Shown: positions 1-14,900, counted from the stretch's first letter. The stretch: DNA of 64,000 bases from Atopsyche davidsoni (GCA_022113835.1 JAILWY010000021.1:2294001-2358000); one strand, 5' to 3'. Program-made: numbers and translations. The notes: generated by a model from the letters alone, not told the origin.

Positions 1-1025
1 AATGATTAGGGTCTCAGGCGTTTGAATAGAAAACTACTTTACTAGTAAAAGGACGTCACGCATCGCAGCACTGCCTATAAAACATTATAATAAAAAAATA
101 GTTTACAAGGTTGTTTTTAATTTCCAATTTTTATAATATTAACTTATATTTGTTAAAAAAAAAATATATATATATATAATTAAATAAACAAAGGATGGCG
201 TCGTGTCGGCGAGCCGTGAGCCAGCTCCTCGCTCTTATATCTCGCTGATACTTTAGATGGCGACGGTGCACCCTCGGAGCCCCGAGGCGGCCGGGTTGGT
301 ATTTATCGCCTGCACCACTCGCTCCGCTGCCCCGAAGTCGCCTCCCACAGAGCCCAAGTCCCGCCTACTTTCTGTCGGTTTTTTTAGGGGAACCGCTGCA
401 AGAAGTTCCCTTTACCTCTTACCGCGAGATGCTCCTCTGGTGCAACGTGTTCATCTATAAATAAACATAATTCTAAAAGCCCTCTTGTAGGCCCTTCGAG
501 TTTTTTTTGTAGTATTGCCTATCCGTGTGGCGCGCCGTTTCCTTGTGGGAGTAGAAACCTCAAAAAGAAAGAAAGCGATACCCACTCGTCCGTATATTCT
601 CCTCGTACCTTGTGGGAGACTAACCATACCCGAAGGGTTACAAGAAGCGCGGTTCCTGACACGTGGAGGAGGATCGGCGCGGCGGGTGCCGGAATCGTGG
701 TTATTACGGTGCCCATTATCCGAAGTGCAAATGAACGAAATGGCTCATCAAAGAAGAAGAATGGACGTGTCAGTCTCAATGACTTTAGTTACTAGGAGAC
801 CATGAGGAGTGCAGCGGTGTCGGGCGTCGCCGGCTCTGGCCCTTCGGGAGTGTCGGTGTGGCTGCGAGTGTGTGCGTGAGCTGCTCGGCGATGCACCAGC
901 CCGGGATGCCCAGTCGCCCCGCGAGCTCCGCGGAGTGCGCTGCTCCCGGGCTCCTGCGAGCTCGTGGCTCTCTATGCGTTATTTATTACTCCGTTTTATG
1001 TATGCAAGGATATTAACACAATAAA
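1..1025. other. GC-rich blocks, no supported gene
   Basis: Two GC/CpG-rich stretches (about 190-460 and 500-980) lie in AT-rich DNA. Open frames of 60-96 codons occur on both strands and overlap each other, as expected where stop codons are rare. None has a recognisable domain, and no convincing splice structure joins them. They could be promoter or enhancer DNA of a gene outside the window. I see no rRNA or tRNA signature here. Confidence 0.4.
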
Positions 1026-1149
1026 TATATACTCTTATTTAAATAATTTATTTTTAAAACATGTCGATACTAATTTGATAAAACCAATTTGAATTGTGGA
1101 AAAGCATGTTGAAAATATTTTCAGCTGTCATTTCGTAGTACGAGAAAGC

Positions 1150-1925
1150 TCAGATATTTACCCCCCGCGCTACCCTCGGAGCTACCTGAGGGGGAAGCGA
1201 AGAAAAACGTTACAATAAGAAAATGCTTTTCTTTCTTTACAAATTTTCCTCCCAGACCCGGGAAAGCTGATGGAAAACCTCCAAGAGATATCAGGGCACC
1301 ACGCAGGCGACGAGATATATTCGCCCGACGGGGAGGTAGCGTTCCATCCCTCCCCCTCCCGGAGGCTCGAGGGTGGGCGGGGAGGGGTGAGTGATGTCAT
1401 CGGTAACGGGAGTTGTAACGAACAAAGAAAGCGTTATGCATTACCAGGAGGGCATTAAAGCATCGCCGGTATATATCCGGCGTCGCGACGCCCTGACGCT
1501 CGGCGCTTCGACGTCGCGCAGACTGACACAGAAAGTGTACCGCCTGGGATATACTATGAACTTATTAAAAATGCACATTCACAAATGAACTATAAACAAA
1601 AAAAATATCATAATTTTCTGCCAATAAATATAACCTTTGAAAGTATAGCATTTCAATGGTTGCTCCCAAAAGCCGGAAACGCCGGAAAGGGAAAGTAGGT
1701 TATTTTCCGGCATCCGGTACAAAGTAGGTCAGGGACGTCTGTTCTCGGGGCGTGGGCGTTGGATAGCCGGAAATAGCGACGTCTGGTGTCAGGATAGCAG
1801 GAGAGACGAGGAGACTCCGGAGTTGCACTAAAAAATCAATATCCGGTGTCGCACCCACCCCTCTCCCCACCCCCGGCGGCGGGCCAGGAGGGTGCACCGG
1901 GAGGGCGTTGCAACTTGCAAAGACA
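1150..1925. promoter_or_regulatory. GC-rich blocks with clustered CCGGAA-type motifs
   Basis: GC-rich stretches at about 1160-1560 and 1665-1925 have no supported gene. Between 1670 and 1850 the motif CCGGAA (or its reverse) recurs, for example in AGCCGGAAACGCCGGAAAGG near 1671, TTTTCCGGCATCCGGTA near 1702 and AGCCGGAAATAG near 1768. GGAA preceded by CC is the core of ETS-family sites. Calling this regulatory is inference from motif density alone. Confidence 0.2.
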
Positions 1926-2434
1926 CCCGGAGTTTTGTTATCAAATTGTTCAATATTTTTATGAAATAGATATATTCTTTAAAAAAATTAAATCATTTAT
2001 AAATGATGTTATAAAATTTAAATTAGTTTAGTTTTCATGCAATACCGATTACTTTGCCCGATTATAAATAATAGCGAATCAAAAATACTATGTGCATTTG
2101 TTTTGTAATACTCTTTATTTATTTAAAATAAATAAACATTATCAAAATATTGAGAATTTTAAAAGACGAGACTGTTTTTACTTGAGAAAAATTAACACAC
2201 ACACATAAACACATTTTTAAAATATATATATAAAAGAATATTTATATCTTGAAATAAATTAGTGAATCTGTATTATTAATTCAGTTGAAAATTATATTTT
2301 AAATAAATATAATATGAAAATAATGAAATATAATATAAATGTTTTATACTAAGAAAATACGAAATTCAAACAAAATATTTATATTTAATGAATTTACTCG
2401 AAAATTACGAACTACGCAATTTACAGCTTTGGGG

Positions 2435-4455
2435 CTCGCGCCGTGAAAATACCTTCATCCCCAATAGACGGAGAGTCCCCCGCACACACACGCAGCGCAC
2501 ACACACGCAACACACACATAGCCACTCAGCTCCGTGAAATCCACTTTACCGAAATGCCGCAGAATAATGTATCTATAGGCTGCCCGCCCCGCCGAACTGG
2601 GAGGGGGAGGTATTGGAAATGTATCGGTGATTGCCGATGATGTCGAACCGTTCGGAAACTGCCAGGGCAGCAGAATGTGCAAGGAGAAACTGTGACCGGA
2701 AATCGATGTCCCGATACCCGGCCGGGGAGGGACTCCGCATTTTCAGGTAAAAGTGAATGGACCGATAACCGAAGCGCAGCCGCTGCGGCGCATCGATGCC
2801 GGGTACTATCCCAATAACCGACCCCCGCGGGGGTTGTGAATGAAAGCCGCCCCGAGCCACGAGCAAACTTATTTTTAAATTAATTATATTTATTAAATTA
2901 AAAATAAATTAATTGTAATTTATAAATTAAAGAGAATAAAAAAAAAACCTTGAATTTAAATTTGAAGGTAGTTTTTGCATTTTTTGTGGCTGTAATGCAA
3001 TAAACGTGTAATGAATGTCGCAGCCGATTCTTGTCATTATTCCCTCTTACTCGAAACGGCATTGAACTGTCTACCAGGGGAGCATAGCACGCGGAGCGGT
3101 CTCGGAACGGTCAAGTCACGGCAGAATCACTCGCACGATGCGAGTTCAGTGACTCCCGCTGCCGCGATGCCGGCATTCTCGATTCTTCGCCGTACGAGTA
3201 AAATTTTGTTCTCGCCCTACGAGTATATAAATTTTTATTTCAATAATACCCCGCAATCGGGAGCGGAAGAAGCTCTCGCCTCGATAATGATATGCGTAAT
3301 TAGACCACAGGCCGAGCAGGACAGCAGAGCATCGCGAGGATGTTCGGGAGTCCTTTCTTCTCGTTCCTCCACAAAATTTATGCGGCGGCGTTCGAGAAAA
3401 AAAAAACTGCGTTACGTTATTGGAAATCAGCCCTGTCTGGTTACTGGGACGGCATGAACGCGGAGGAGGGCGACCGACGCGGCCCGACACGCTCAAAGCG
3501 CGCGCGTGGGTGTCGTTATGGTAACAACATCGCGTTTTTACCAGGAGCGGAGCTTTGCGAGGAGAGAGCCCTAACGGCGACCGGAGCTTCCGGCGAAAGC
3601 TGCCAGGGGATCGAGGCGTTCGCATATATAATATGCCTTACAAATATAACCCCAACATTATCACTAGCAACATTTTTTATTTAATTTTAATATCTGTAAT
3701 AATTTGTTTTTTTTTTTTTTTTAATAAATGAATAACATTGTTTCAATAAAATCAAAATAACATCGTCGATCGTCGCGAGCAGCAAGCTCTGTGGACAGCG
3801 AGGCCAACTAAAATGCAGGGAGCGAGCTGAATTCCAGGGCCGGGAGTCCCGCGCCGCCCCGCGAAAGGGAAAGTAAGATAAGTGCAACGACGGAATGCGG
3901 TCTCGAAAGGGTAAGGACTCGGTTGAATTCGTTCTCCCAGGAAAGCAGAAGGACGCAGGCGGCGGGCGGAGTATCCAGCGCGTGCATTGAATTCCAGCCG
4001 CGAGGCGAAAAATGAGAATTCGAGCTCCGCGGGAAGGATGCGTCCGGAGTCGTATTCAACGAAAACATCCATTAAACTCTATGCATACATTTTTTTATTT
4101 AAATATTATTAGAACGTGATTTTAGGGTAGTAATTTGTTTTTATTTTCGTTCAACAAAATAGCGATGCTTAAAATGTCTATCGGCGAAATGTACCACCGG
4201 CCTGCGGTGGGGCTCGGCCGTTGCTATGTGCGCTGAAGCGGCCGAGTGTGGACGCGTATCAGGGCAGCACACCCGCAGAGGAGGCGAGCGCCCGGCGCAC
4301 CTGCCGAGGGGGACGGCTATACCGAAGACAACCCTCTCTCTCGCGCGGCGGCAGTGCGCGAGTGTGCGTGAGCCGCCTGCGCCCGTGTCCGTGAATGAGC
4401 GCTCGGGGGAAGCTGAGCCGGCACAGTCTGACATAACCTCAAAGCTTCAGTGACA
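2435..4455. other. Three further GC-rich blocks (2435-2870, 3005-3625, 3765-4450)
   Basis: These blocks alternate with AT-rich DNA such as 2870-3000 and 3640-3760. Open frames of up to 148 codons (plus, 3011-3457) and 159 codons (minus, 3146-3625) overlap antisense and have no recognisable domain. A TATA-like string TATATAAA occurs near 3224 inside the middle block. An imperfect CA-rich simple repeat occupies about 2480-2518. The spacing resembles a cluster of CpG-rich regulatory elements, but the function is not shown. Confidence 0.35.
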
Positions 4456-7400
4456 TTTGCGAAGCCTCCTATACTATTTACGCTTTAACTGTAAAAAAAA
4501 TACTTGACATTTACAATTTATTCGTGTAAAGATCGCTTTTAATGTTTTCGCACGTACTTGCAGCAAAGTTAAACTCTTATAAATATTATATATACACGAG
4601 TGTGTTGGATGTATGGAAAACGATAAAACATGTAATAAAGGTTGCGAGGAATGCAGGTGTACTGTGCGGTCGGAGACGAGGACTCGATTCGTTATGCACC
4701 GTGAAATGATATTTCCCGTCACATTGTCTATGAATTCAAAGTGTTAATAATAAGGCATCAGGAAGGTTAAAAGCTCGATGATGTCCGCTTAACAGGCTGT
4801 GAAATCTATGAAGGCATTGTTTGATCGTGTCGTAAAACATTAAGGCCGCGTCGCTAATGGGGCGTGGGCGATGAGCGAGTCGCACGGCACAAAGGACGGA
4901 GCTTTCGCCCGGAGCTTTTGCGGGGTACAAGGATGCCCGCGTTGTCGTGTAGCTTTACACTTTACGGCCGCTTTTTTATGGGAACGAATGTCAAAGTGAC
5001 TCAACTTTATTATTCAAGCCATGACAAAAGCGAATGTGTCGCGTTTTGTAATTACTATCTTACTGTGACTTTTAGAAGTAGACACGAGTTATAAACATTA
5101 CGAATACTTGGACAGTATCGTGACAATTGTACGTTTTACACGGGTTGTGGTAAAATTTTAATATTAATTTCTTATTAAAGTGATTTATTAAACATAATAT
5201 TGATTATAATGTTTACGAGCAGCAAATTTAATTTTACATTATTGCAATCTCTGTATAATATAAAATGCTCATTTTAATGTCTGACTTTGATGAAATCGAC
5301 ATTGTGACTTTAATTAACGATTGCTTTGTGTGTTCCACCTTCTTAATTAATAGTTAATAAACAATGCCATTGAATGACGGCCAAGGCCAATATTCCCACA
5401 GCAGGAAGACTCCGGTAATCAATGGAGCAGAAACAAGCAGACCACATTGTGGGAAGCCACAATTACCTCACGCGGTAACAATACTGCCCGTGGGAAGCAT
5501 GGTTGCAAATTATCAAAAGATATTTTAATAATAAATAGCAGAAATATCAGAATTCATACAAAAATCATATAATTGGCAGAGATGCTTATCGTTTATAGAG
5601 TTGCAGGTTTTTAAACATTATAAATTTATTCAGATTTAAAAGATAATACAATCCTATATCCTATCTAAATATAAATTTTATAACAATGCTTATAGTTATT
5701 AGTTAATACTTTATATGTTATCCTTCTTTAAATAGAAAAATATTAAAATTTGCGTGAAAACGAATATTTGTTTTCAAAAAAAAATTGCTGGTAAAATGAT
5801 GTACAAAAGTTAGTATTGCACTTTAACAACTAGCTTGTGCAATTCAACCAACTAACTTTATAATCAATAGATTAATTAGTATCATCCGCTTTTTAACGAT
5901 TCCTTCCCGAAATAAACCATCGCGTCACTACCAAAAGTGATATAGGTGCGGCCATATTGAAAACTGTGTCGCTATGCCATCAATTATGTTTATTAAGCGT
6001 TTCGATCGGACGCAATCTGCTAAAGCTCACGAGATTTGTATTCAATAACACCTGAGTATTATAGGCGTTTGTAACACAAAAAGTCTTTGATTCCAGCGTG
6101 ATATTGTACGATCCACACGCAATCTAATCAACAGGAATATTTTTACTCGGTCACGCAATGGCCGATGGCTATTAGTGAAAGCTCTTACGGGATTGGATTT
6201 AGTGCTGAAGGCAGAATTCTAAGTAAATAGCCGGTAAAGCTTATAGCTTGTAAATCTCAACCTGCCCCCGCATAAGCCAGTCGATAGATTCATAAAAAAA
6301 CAATCTCATTCGATGGAGCCTTCAATTATGTGTTAAAAGGGATGGGCCTTAAATAATTTATACCGCTTTGAACCTTGATATGTCCGCGAGAAGATGGACG
6401 CTATTTTGGCATGTGAAGCCGGCAATAATTTATTTTAAAATAATATATTATTATATTCGGCCGAAAATGTTTATTACTTTATGTGTACGAAATTGTGTCC
6501 ATAAAGTAATTATGTTCAATATAAACATATATGTAAGTAAAGCTTTGAATTCTTTTACTATATAATAAAGTTAACATGAAAAAGACCTGATGCAGTAAAT
6601 AAGCTTAACAACTCGTCTGTAAAGTAAAAAAATAATAAATACGAAAGCTCTTTGAAACGAGAAAATACACTTGCAAATTAGTTAATTGCAAATTAGTTAA
6701 TTGTTGAATTATTTATTGATCTAATTGGTTTATCTTTGCTTTTGTTCATCTGGGTCATGTTTGTTTCTTGGACAGTGTTTAATTGGCATGAAAATTAAAC
6801 AGATTACTAAAATTAGCGTAATTAAATAGTATGTGTGTTTAACCAATCGAGAGATAATAAACTATGTATATACTATAAGGCCATTTGTCTAGTTGTGTAA
6901 TCTATTATAGATTATTCACGATCTAGACTGGATGGATCGTTTTTGATCGAGGACTGGCAAGGTTACACAATTAACTTTGACATATTAGCATTATTCTATT
7001 TTCCATTCTGATATTGTGATGACATTAAGATAAATTGCTGCAAAATATTTATTAGTAAATAAGGTGCGGTAGCCATTGTGGATTAAGATTAATTATGTAC
7101 TATTATTTACGATAGTGTAATGTATTAGATCATTTTATAATGTGTAGGTTAAGAAAATATATGTTTTTTATGTTTCTAAGAAAATTGAAATGTAAACGCT
7201 AATATATCATCTCAACAATCTAGTAATAAATAATGATGATAATTATTAACTAGTATTTACAGGTGTATTAGCATTCACACATTAGAAAATCAGTGCTCTA
7301 AAGGATATTTCATCGATGTATATACGCATATGACTTAATTATAGATAATGTATATTGGTATAAAAACTAAAGGAAAAAAACATGTTTTTCAACTGAAATA

Positions 7401-8840
7401 ATTAAAGCAATAACCCTGCTCTATTCTATCCACGATAACAAGTGATTTTTTTGACATGAACGCCGCAGTATCTAAAATGTCGAAATTATAATTTATAAAA
7501 TATTAATATAAAAGTATAAACCCTTAGCCTAAAATCTACAAGAATAGATTGATTAAAATAAATATTTTTGAATTTTGCTATCAAGAAAAAAAAACCTCTA
7601 TTACTAGTGTAGGTTTACTGTGATTCCTCTGTACAGTACAAATTAAATAAATGCTGGAACAGTAACGACCCAGACACAATTGCAACTGCCCCTCAACCGC
7701 TTGACTTTCTGCCTCTCCCCTTTGCGGTTTCCTATTTCAAAGTAGCGTAGTTTAACGTGAAAAAAATGGGTTAATTTATCACATCTTCAATGTCTTTCGC
7801 CGGTAATGCAGAAGCAATTAAGCGTAGGTACAAATAAGTTGTAGAATGACGCTATTGCACCTCGTTAATTGAAACAGTAATTATATTGTAAAAAAGTTTT
7901 ACGTATTTAAAATACAAAGCGTAAAAGGAAAAATATAACTGATTGGACATAATTATGATTATAATTAAACGGTTGAGAGTCCCGAAGCGGCAGTCGGAAT
8001 GGCAACTTTTAAATGACCAACCGACCACGTTAATTGCTGATACCGACGGCAGGTAGTTCAATGAATGGAGGAGGTGCGGATGTTTCGGCATTCTGGACTT
8101 GTAGAAGTCTCAACACAAAAATATCAACGCATACCTGGGATTCTACGCTCCGTCATGGCCGAAGCTAATCACACGAGTTTAGCAGTGGCGTGCGACACAC
8201 GCCCTAAAATGCTTATTCGCGTTTTTATTCTGCTAACAGAATATATTGTACCAAAAGACGATATAAAATACTTTAAATATCCAACGATTCAAAATATATA
8301 AATATTTATCTCTTAGCTTGGATAAGTTTATCTGTGATGGCGCTATAAATTATTAGTATGCGTTTATACGTAAAAATGCATTTGAGGCGACATTATCAAA
8401 TTATCCACGACAGACTGGTATAATATAAATTATTTTTCGTTTAAACAACAAAAGTGAATAGCTGAATGGCAAGGAGATTATGAACTATTGTTGTGTTATC
8501 AAACTTATATTTATTTAGTGGATAAAAGCCTTTGTTCATAAAAAAATATATACATACCTACATATTTAAGTACAAACATATTGTACATCATAATCAATAT
8601 TTTCGATAATTTTCCACTAAAATGCTGCCAGAAATATGTTGTTTACCCAATCTCTAGTAATTTTATTACGTTTTTGTACAACTTTTAGTAATTAAATTAT
8701 AATAGACAAACATATCAAGTTCCCCGCCCGTCCATCAAGCCTCGGCGCAAAGCTCGGCCCGCACAGACAGACGATTCTTTTTGAATTAAGTTGCCCTACC
8801 CATTTTTATGGATCTTTAAGTTGGCAACCGCGGGCCTGTG
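4456..8840. other. AT-rich non-coding stretch
   Basis: No open frame with coding character and no RNA gene is seen. The longest frames are under 80 codons and are AT-driven. Notable small items are a moderately GC-rich patch at 5380-5500 and the duplicated 15-mer listed separately at 6672-6701. Confidence 0.5.
6672..6701. repeat. Perfect tandem duplication of a 15-bp unit
   Basis: The unit TGCAAATTAGTTAAT occurs twice in direct succession. It contains the homeodomain-like core TTAAT and an octamer-like TGCAAAT. It may be a simple slippage duplication. Confidence 0.7.
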
Positions 8841-8900
8841 TGCACAAGTATACACAAGTATACACAAGTATACACAAGTATACACAAGTAAACGCAAGTA
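8841..8900. repeat. 10-bp minisatellite TACACAAGTA
   Basis: About five copies of the 10-bp unit TACACAAGTA are followed by degenerate copies (AACGCAAGTA, TATACACATA). It is a short local minisatellite beside a moderately GC-rich patch (8720-9100) that shows no gene. Confidence 0.85.
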
Positions 8901-11900
8901 TATACACATATACACGGGCACCGGCCCCGAACTGGGTTAGGAGCGTCCCTGCGAGGTTTCGGTAACACACCTTTATTATCACAGCCGAGGAAAATAGAAG
9001 CGGCGGCGTCGTTTTCTACCCTTTTACTTCAGACAAAATGGCACTTTAAATTGACAGCGAAGCGGTCTCGGGGAGGCGAGCTCAGCTCTGGGCTTGTGCC
9101 GATGGGTTTCCGATGGGAAAGAAATATTTCATAGTTTGCGCTAACGGGATAACGCACTACGCCGACTCTGAATGTATTCCGTTATTCGTGAAAAGAAATG
9201 ACAGCAAGCAGAGCTTCAGACATTCTGCTCTGCCGAGAACGCATTTCTATAAGTCGAATCCATAAATGACATTCTTCGAACACGGTATTTTAATCTATGC
9301 AGACTTCCCCGTATCAATTTTTGTTTACGATATGCAAAGGGTATACTTCAAGCCTAATTGGGTTATTTGTGAGATTGGTTTTAAGTATACCCGACTAATA
9401 ACAGAGGCACGAATGTAAGCCGGTGTTTAAGAGTTAAAGAGAGAGTTCGAAGAGCGGCTACACCCAGCAAGCGGCGGAAAACCCACCGAGTGTACCATCA
9501 CGCCATGCGTCACTGCAGCAGGAAGGAAGTCGATCGGTTTATTGCTCGATTGTTTAACTTTGGTTTCTCCCACAGACTTCGCATCTCCAATACGTTTCTT
9601 CGAAGTTCCGAGCACGTTTATGCTTGCGTTAATTTTTCTAAGACCGCGGGTGATTTGAATATAGCCGGCGCATGTAAAAGGACGGCCGTGCATGCAGATC
9701 TGTTTGATTGAGCGTTTATCTGGCCGCGAAGGCCGCGGTTACACAATACGTTTTACAGCCCATAAAGCCTGGCCGAGACGACCGCGCGCATTAGTGAAGG
9801 CGATCTCTGCGCGCCTATAAAGAATGCCGATGCATAATAAATAGACACGAAGAGGAAATAAACTCTAGCCTTCTACTGCTTCCTTTGAACTACCGTATTT
9901 ATTTAATTGATTTGGAAACGTGATTTATTAAGTGCGTTCAAACTATGCTAATGTTTTAAACTATAAATAACTAAGTCTTTAAAAAAAATTAAAAATATAT
10001 ATGCCGTATTACGAGACTCTTACACTTAGAACGCTGCACGTTTTTGGTACCACCACATTTGACAGTATTTTACAATACAGTTTTCTGGTCATAAGCCTAA
10101 AAAAGCCTAATTTTCTACATATAAGTACTCGATGACACGTTTAATTGGGGGTCAAAGATAATAGAAGAAAATCATATTTTTTATTAGTGAAAATGTATAA
10201 CGACAGAAATGACGTGTATAAATTTAATAATTCATAAAAGTAGCATTCATCACCACAGAGCCCGCATGTGATGCGACAATATCATGCGACTTAATTTAGT
10301 TTTTTTAATTACGCAGACACCAGCAGCGGAAATGCTGAAGTCCCGGTTTAGTTTTTCAGCAATACGCCCCTCACTCCGCATACAGCCTTCAGGTTTGCGA
10401 AACATATTAATAATTTCAAAGTCGGCTATTTCCAGAAACCACATGGCTTGCTATTGAAATTTCTGACGTATGTGCGTATAAATATTTGTGGAGTTGTCTC
10501 ACTTCGTCTATTGGCTACTGGTATTGATGAATCATAAAGTTATTACTTAACAGCTCCGTGCATACTTATTAAAAAAAACCTGAGTAAACTATTACATAAA
10601 CGTTTGCTTATGCAAATTTATTCACTTGTATTTGTATAACATATTTTCTCTGCTCTGTCCATGTAAGAAAATACTTAAGTTGCAGAAAAAATAAATATTT
10701 TAAAAGATTTCTAAATCAATTAAGAACAATTTTTACGTTTAATAACTTAATCATTCATAGAAGCAACTTATCGCTAAATGATGCAGTATGTAAGCACCAA
10801 ACAAGTTAAAATTAACTTTAAATATAAATTATAAAATTAACGCATAAAATAAACTAATACATACTGTTGAAATTTCTGTCAGGTGAAAAACCTGTTTCAA
10901 GGTGTATAGCATCAAAATATAGTTTAAAAATTTGTTTGACTCGAGTGATCCAAATCAATATAATGTTCTGCCGCCTCTGTTTTATGAGGCTGACAGGTAA
11001 ATTTGTCTGTATATAAAAAGACTTCATTTTGAAAATCAGTTCATGTGAAATAAATTGACGAGAAATACATAAAAATAAATCACGACACTAAATATATAGT
11101 AAATCAATGGGTTAATCATTATTACTAATATGATTAGGCACATTAGTTAATCATTCACCAACGAAACATATTTTTTACTAATTTTACAAAATACTTTTTG
11201 AATACATAATAATGAATTCATATTTCTCGCATTATTTTAGAGTTTGTTGATATTTATATATTTCATAATTCCTTTGATATGCTGAACTATATTTAATTGA
11301 ATAATATTTTTTTGGGTCATCGCGACATGTGCATGACAAGCAGGGGGAGGGAAAAGGGCGCACCCTTACCCAAAAACATACATATTTTTTAACGATGTAC
11401 AATATACAATTATTAATAAAAAAGTGAAAAATAAACATTACTTTACCACCAATGGAGTACATTTTACGAGTGTTTTTGTGCTAACGATTTTTTACGAGTA
11501 TCATCCGAAAAGGTGAAAAACATTATCGTTTCGGAACTGTTGAAATATTTATATTTGTTTAAAATTCTAATTTCGTTTGATTTTATATAATATTAAGAAT
11601 ATCTTAATTTACTATCACATTTAGTTGATGATTTTAGAATAAAATTATTACCAAAAAAATTATGTTGAAAAATATGAAAAAAACGTGGGTAAACAAATGT
11701 CTGCCAATGTCTTGGAAAAGTGAAAACATCCGCTCCAAACATTTTTTTAATGATTTGCTAAGCATATTTGTTAAATTATACATATATATTACAGCGAAAA
11801 AAACCTAAGCTAAATAATAAATTCTTATTCAAATGGTACACACTGGCATAAAAATAACACTTATAGCTGATTTAAAAAAATACTGATGGATCTGGGTATT

Positions 11901-14900
11901 GGATGTTGTATTAAGTTTATGTTTGGGTTGGTTGTAAAAACACATAAATATTTAAAGAGCTTTTCGGGAGAACGTTTCCAAATCACTGATTCCAACTAAA
12001 AATAATCTGGATTCCATATTTTTGGAATAAATAAGTGACCACTAACTTTGCTTTTACATTACAGGCGTAAATATTATTGTGATTATTTTAGTGGAAGCAA
12101 GCTCGCTCTCGTGCCAATACTGTCTATGTAAACTCAATTTTTTTTAAAAAATAAAATGTGTAGTTTGCAGTTAAGTGTTTTAAAGTACTTGGAGAGTAGA
12201 AGGAGTATCATGACGGATTTTGTAAATTAAATGATACACGCAATCGTTGAATGCAATAGACCGATATAAACTTCCATGAACGCCCCCGGTTTCTCCAGTT
12301 CGCCTACAATCGAATTTAGCGCTGGAGTCTGCCCAGAATATCACACGCCCATCAGGAGAAACGCCACTGGCCTGAGATATTCTCCTGTGACAAACTTCGT
12401 AAAATAAAATATTATTTATAAGCATGGATCATCGCCAGGGGTGACAGGCATTTTGCCTATGTTGGTGAAGAGTCAGCATCATACAACATTAATTAGTTTT
12501 TTTGTTGCTGATATTTCGCTACAAGACACAGCATACTGTATGCATATTTTGAATTTGTGGGTCAAGGTATAGAATATTTAATATTATTGAAATATATTTC
12601 CTTACATCCCAGTTATATAAGTTTATTATTAAAGGAATGAGAATTAAATATGGTAATAGTTAAAGTAAACTTCCCATATCTCAGCACTGAGTTATCCGAT
12701 AAACTAAAACATAGTGAACTCTATTATTATTTTATTAATATTTAGTCGCAAGAAAAATAAATCACTTATTTCAGTTTGATTTATCCCAATTTATAAGACA
12801 GGGCAAAAAAGTGTGTAGATTGAATTTACTATTTTATGGTCTGACACCTGATTTATGAGTATTTTTTTATAATTATGAATTTTTTATTTAAGAATGTGTG
12901 CATATAATTATCAAGAATATCCTCTTATTAAACAATGACCACGTAAATGTTTACTACTAATGAAAAAAGGACAATCTTTCAGTGGGAGATTTGACGCAAC
13001 AGGCACGACTGAGGCATCCCACCTACGAATTTATTCTTAACTTTTATTAATTGCCCAGAAGCTAACATTAGAAAATTTCACAACGGTTATAAATATTTAT
13101 CTAAAGTGAAAGAAAGAACGGTGTAGTGGATTTAGACAGCTTTCATGTACATACAAAATACTAATAAAACACTAAAATATATACCATTTAATGTTTTTGT
13201 TTGGTAAGGATGTTTTGTATTAGTATTATTTAATTATAATACAAAATCGTATGGTTAAATTTTGTTTCACTTTAGTTTTGAGTATTTTTAAATATGAAAC
13301 CTATTAGTGAAAAATGTGAAAAAATACATATTTCTTATATTTACATATAGTTGGGTAAAAAAATCTTTTTAACCAACCACATCAGAATTATATATAAAGT
13401 AGTTTTCTTTCATTACACTTGACGTATTTCATAAATATAAAATGATTATTCTACTCAAAGATAAAAATAAAAATAACTATAATTAATCCTACGAAAACGG
13501 CTCAATAAAAATTCAATGGAAAAGCTGACATCGTTTGTTATAAACTTTCCAAAATATTATGGCATATATATTCCACATTAGCATAGAAAGGCGTGTAGGA
13601 GTCTTACAACTTTAGTTTCCTCGAAATGGAGTGAATGACCGTAAAACAACTCTGATACATCTTTACTTTATGTGGCACTTTTACAGCATTACTGAAATAT
13701 TTGGAGAGCATGACGTCATTATGAAAGAGTTATGTGTTTTGTGTTTTATTGCGGAACATAAAGCACGGTGTTTGTAAAGAACTGGAACTGTGTGTGCCCA
13801 CATGATTGAAACTTGAGGTCTGCAATGTGTTGTGTTCCAGTACAGAGAAACCGCAAGAGACCAGGTGACCGAGGTCTCATATTCTCTGATTGTAAAAACT
13901 TGATATTCAAGAACCTCATGAGTACTGCGTTGTTTAATCCAATAAAAAAACCATTATTTATATCATTAGCGAAATATAAACCACCCATACACAGCACGTA
14001 CTTAAAATAAATATATTGTCGGATAATGATAGTTTCTTGGGGGCTACTAAGATGGAGAATATATGGGAGTGTTAACGAACACACTTAAAAGCAAAAGTAT
14101 ATTTTTATTTTTCAACTTCTATTGCCTAAATAATTGAAAGAATCAATTGGTAATAAATATTGAAAATAGTGTATTTTAAAACCATTACAAAAAATGTTTA
14201 ACTATTCGTTTTCCTGAATGAAATCTTGTATTTACTGAGTGTTTTGTAAATGATCCCATGTTTATGTGCTGTACAAAATTTATTCCCGCTTACAGTTACG
14301 TCAGCTCTGGAATTAGAAATATTTCCTAATGCCAATACTCGTATTATCGGGAATGATCTAATAAATGGGCGATTTACGACAGTCTCCGCGACTGCTAAGC
14401 AGTAAAGACACATTTTCAGCCACATTCAAATAATATTAAGTATACTTGTAGGTTTTGGCAGCTATTGTTATGACTTGATTGGATTTGTGGGTGTTGAGCT
14501 GAAGTGTTCGCTACTCCGAAGTTCCCATCGACCATTTTCAGGGATTTTCCTTGTGTGTCCTTTCTCGGTGCTCACCTGTATTTAAACACATTACTCTTTA
14601 TTAAGTAAGTAAATAAGTAATTACTTTCAAAGTAATTTAATAAATATTTAGAAATTAGCTATAATATGTGGCCGCCGCGATGCTGGGCTCTGCTATCTGT
14701 ATATATGTGGCAGCCAATTATCCAATTAAAATTGGTGTGCTGTCGCGAGTGAGTCATTTTCCATTTAGTCGCTAAGGAAAGTGTTATAAAGCGATCCTTA
14801 AAGGAACACACGTGCACGGAGGCCTCGACTAACTGGTGAATTGTATAATACTTTGTTCAGTAGCAGGTTGTTTCTGACTTTCCAACATACTCCAGGCGAT

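Noticed and set aside
3011..3625. Antisense-overlapping frames of 148 (plus) and 159 (minus) codons
   Set aside because: Both are in a GC-rich block with few stops. Neither has a domain, a sensible composition or a splice context, and they cannot both be real.
9050..9160. Open minus-strand stretch of about 50 codons
   Set aside because: It looks mildly coding-like, but no start, no strong splice pair and no family could be found.
12180..12425. Minus frame of 81 codons including SGVSPDGRVIFWADSS
   Set aside because: It is suggestive of a beta-propeller-like string, but too short, with no splice sites joined to another exon.
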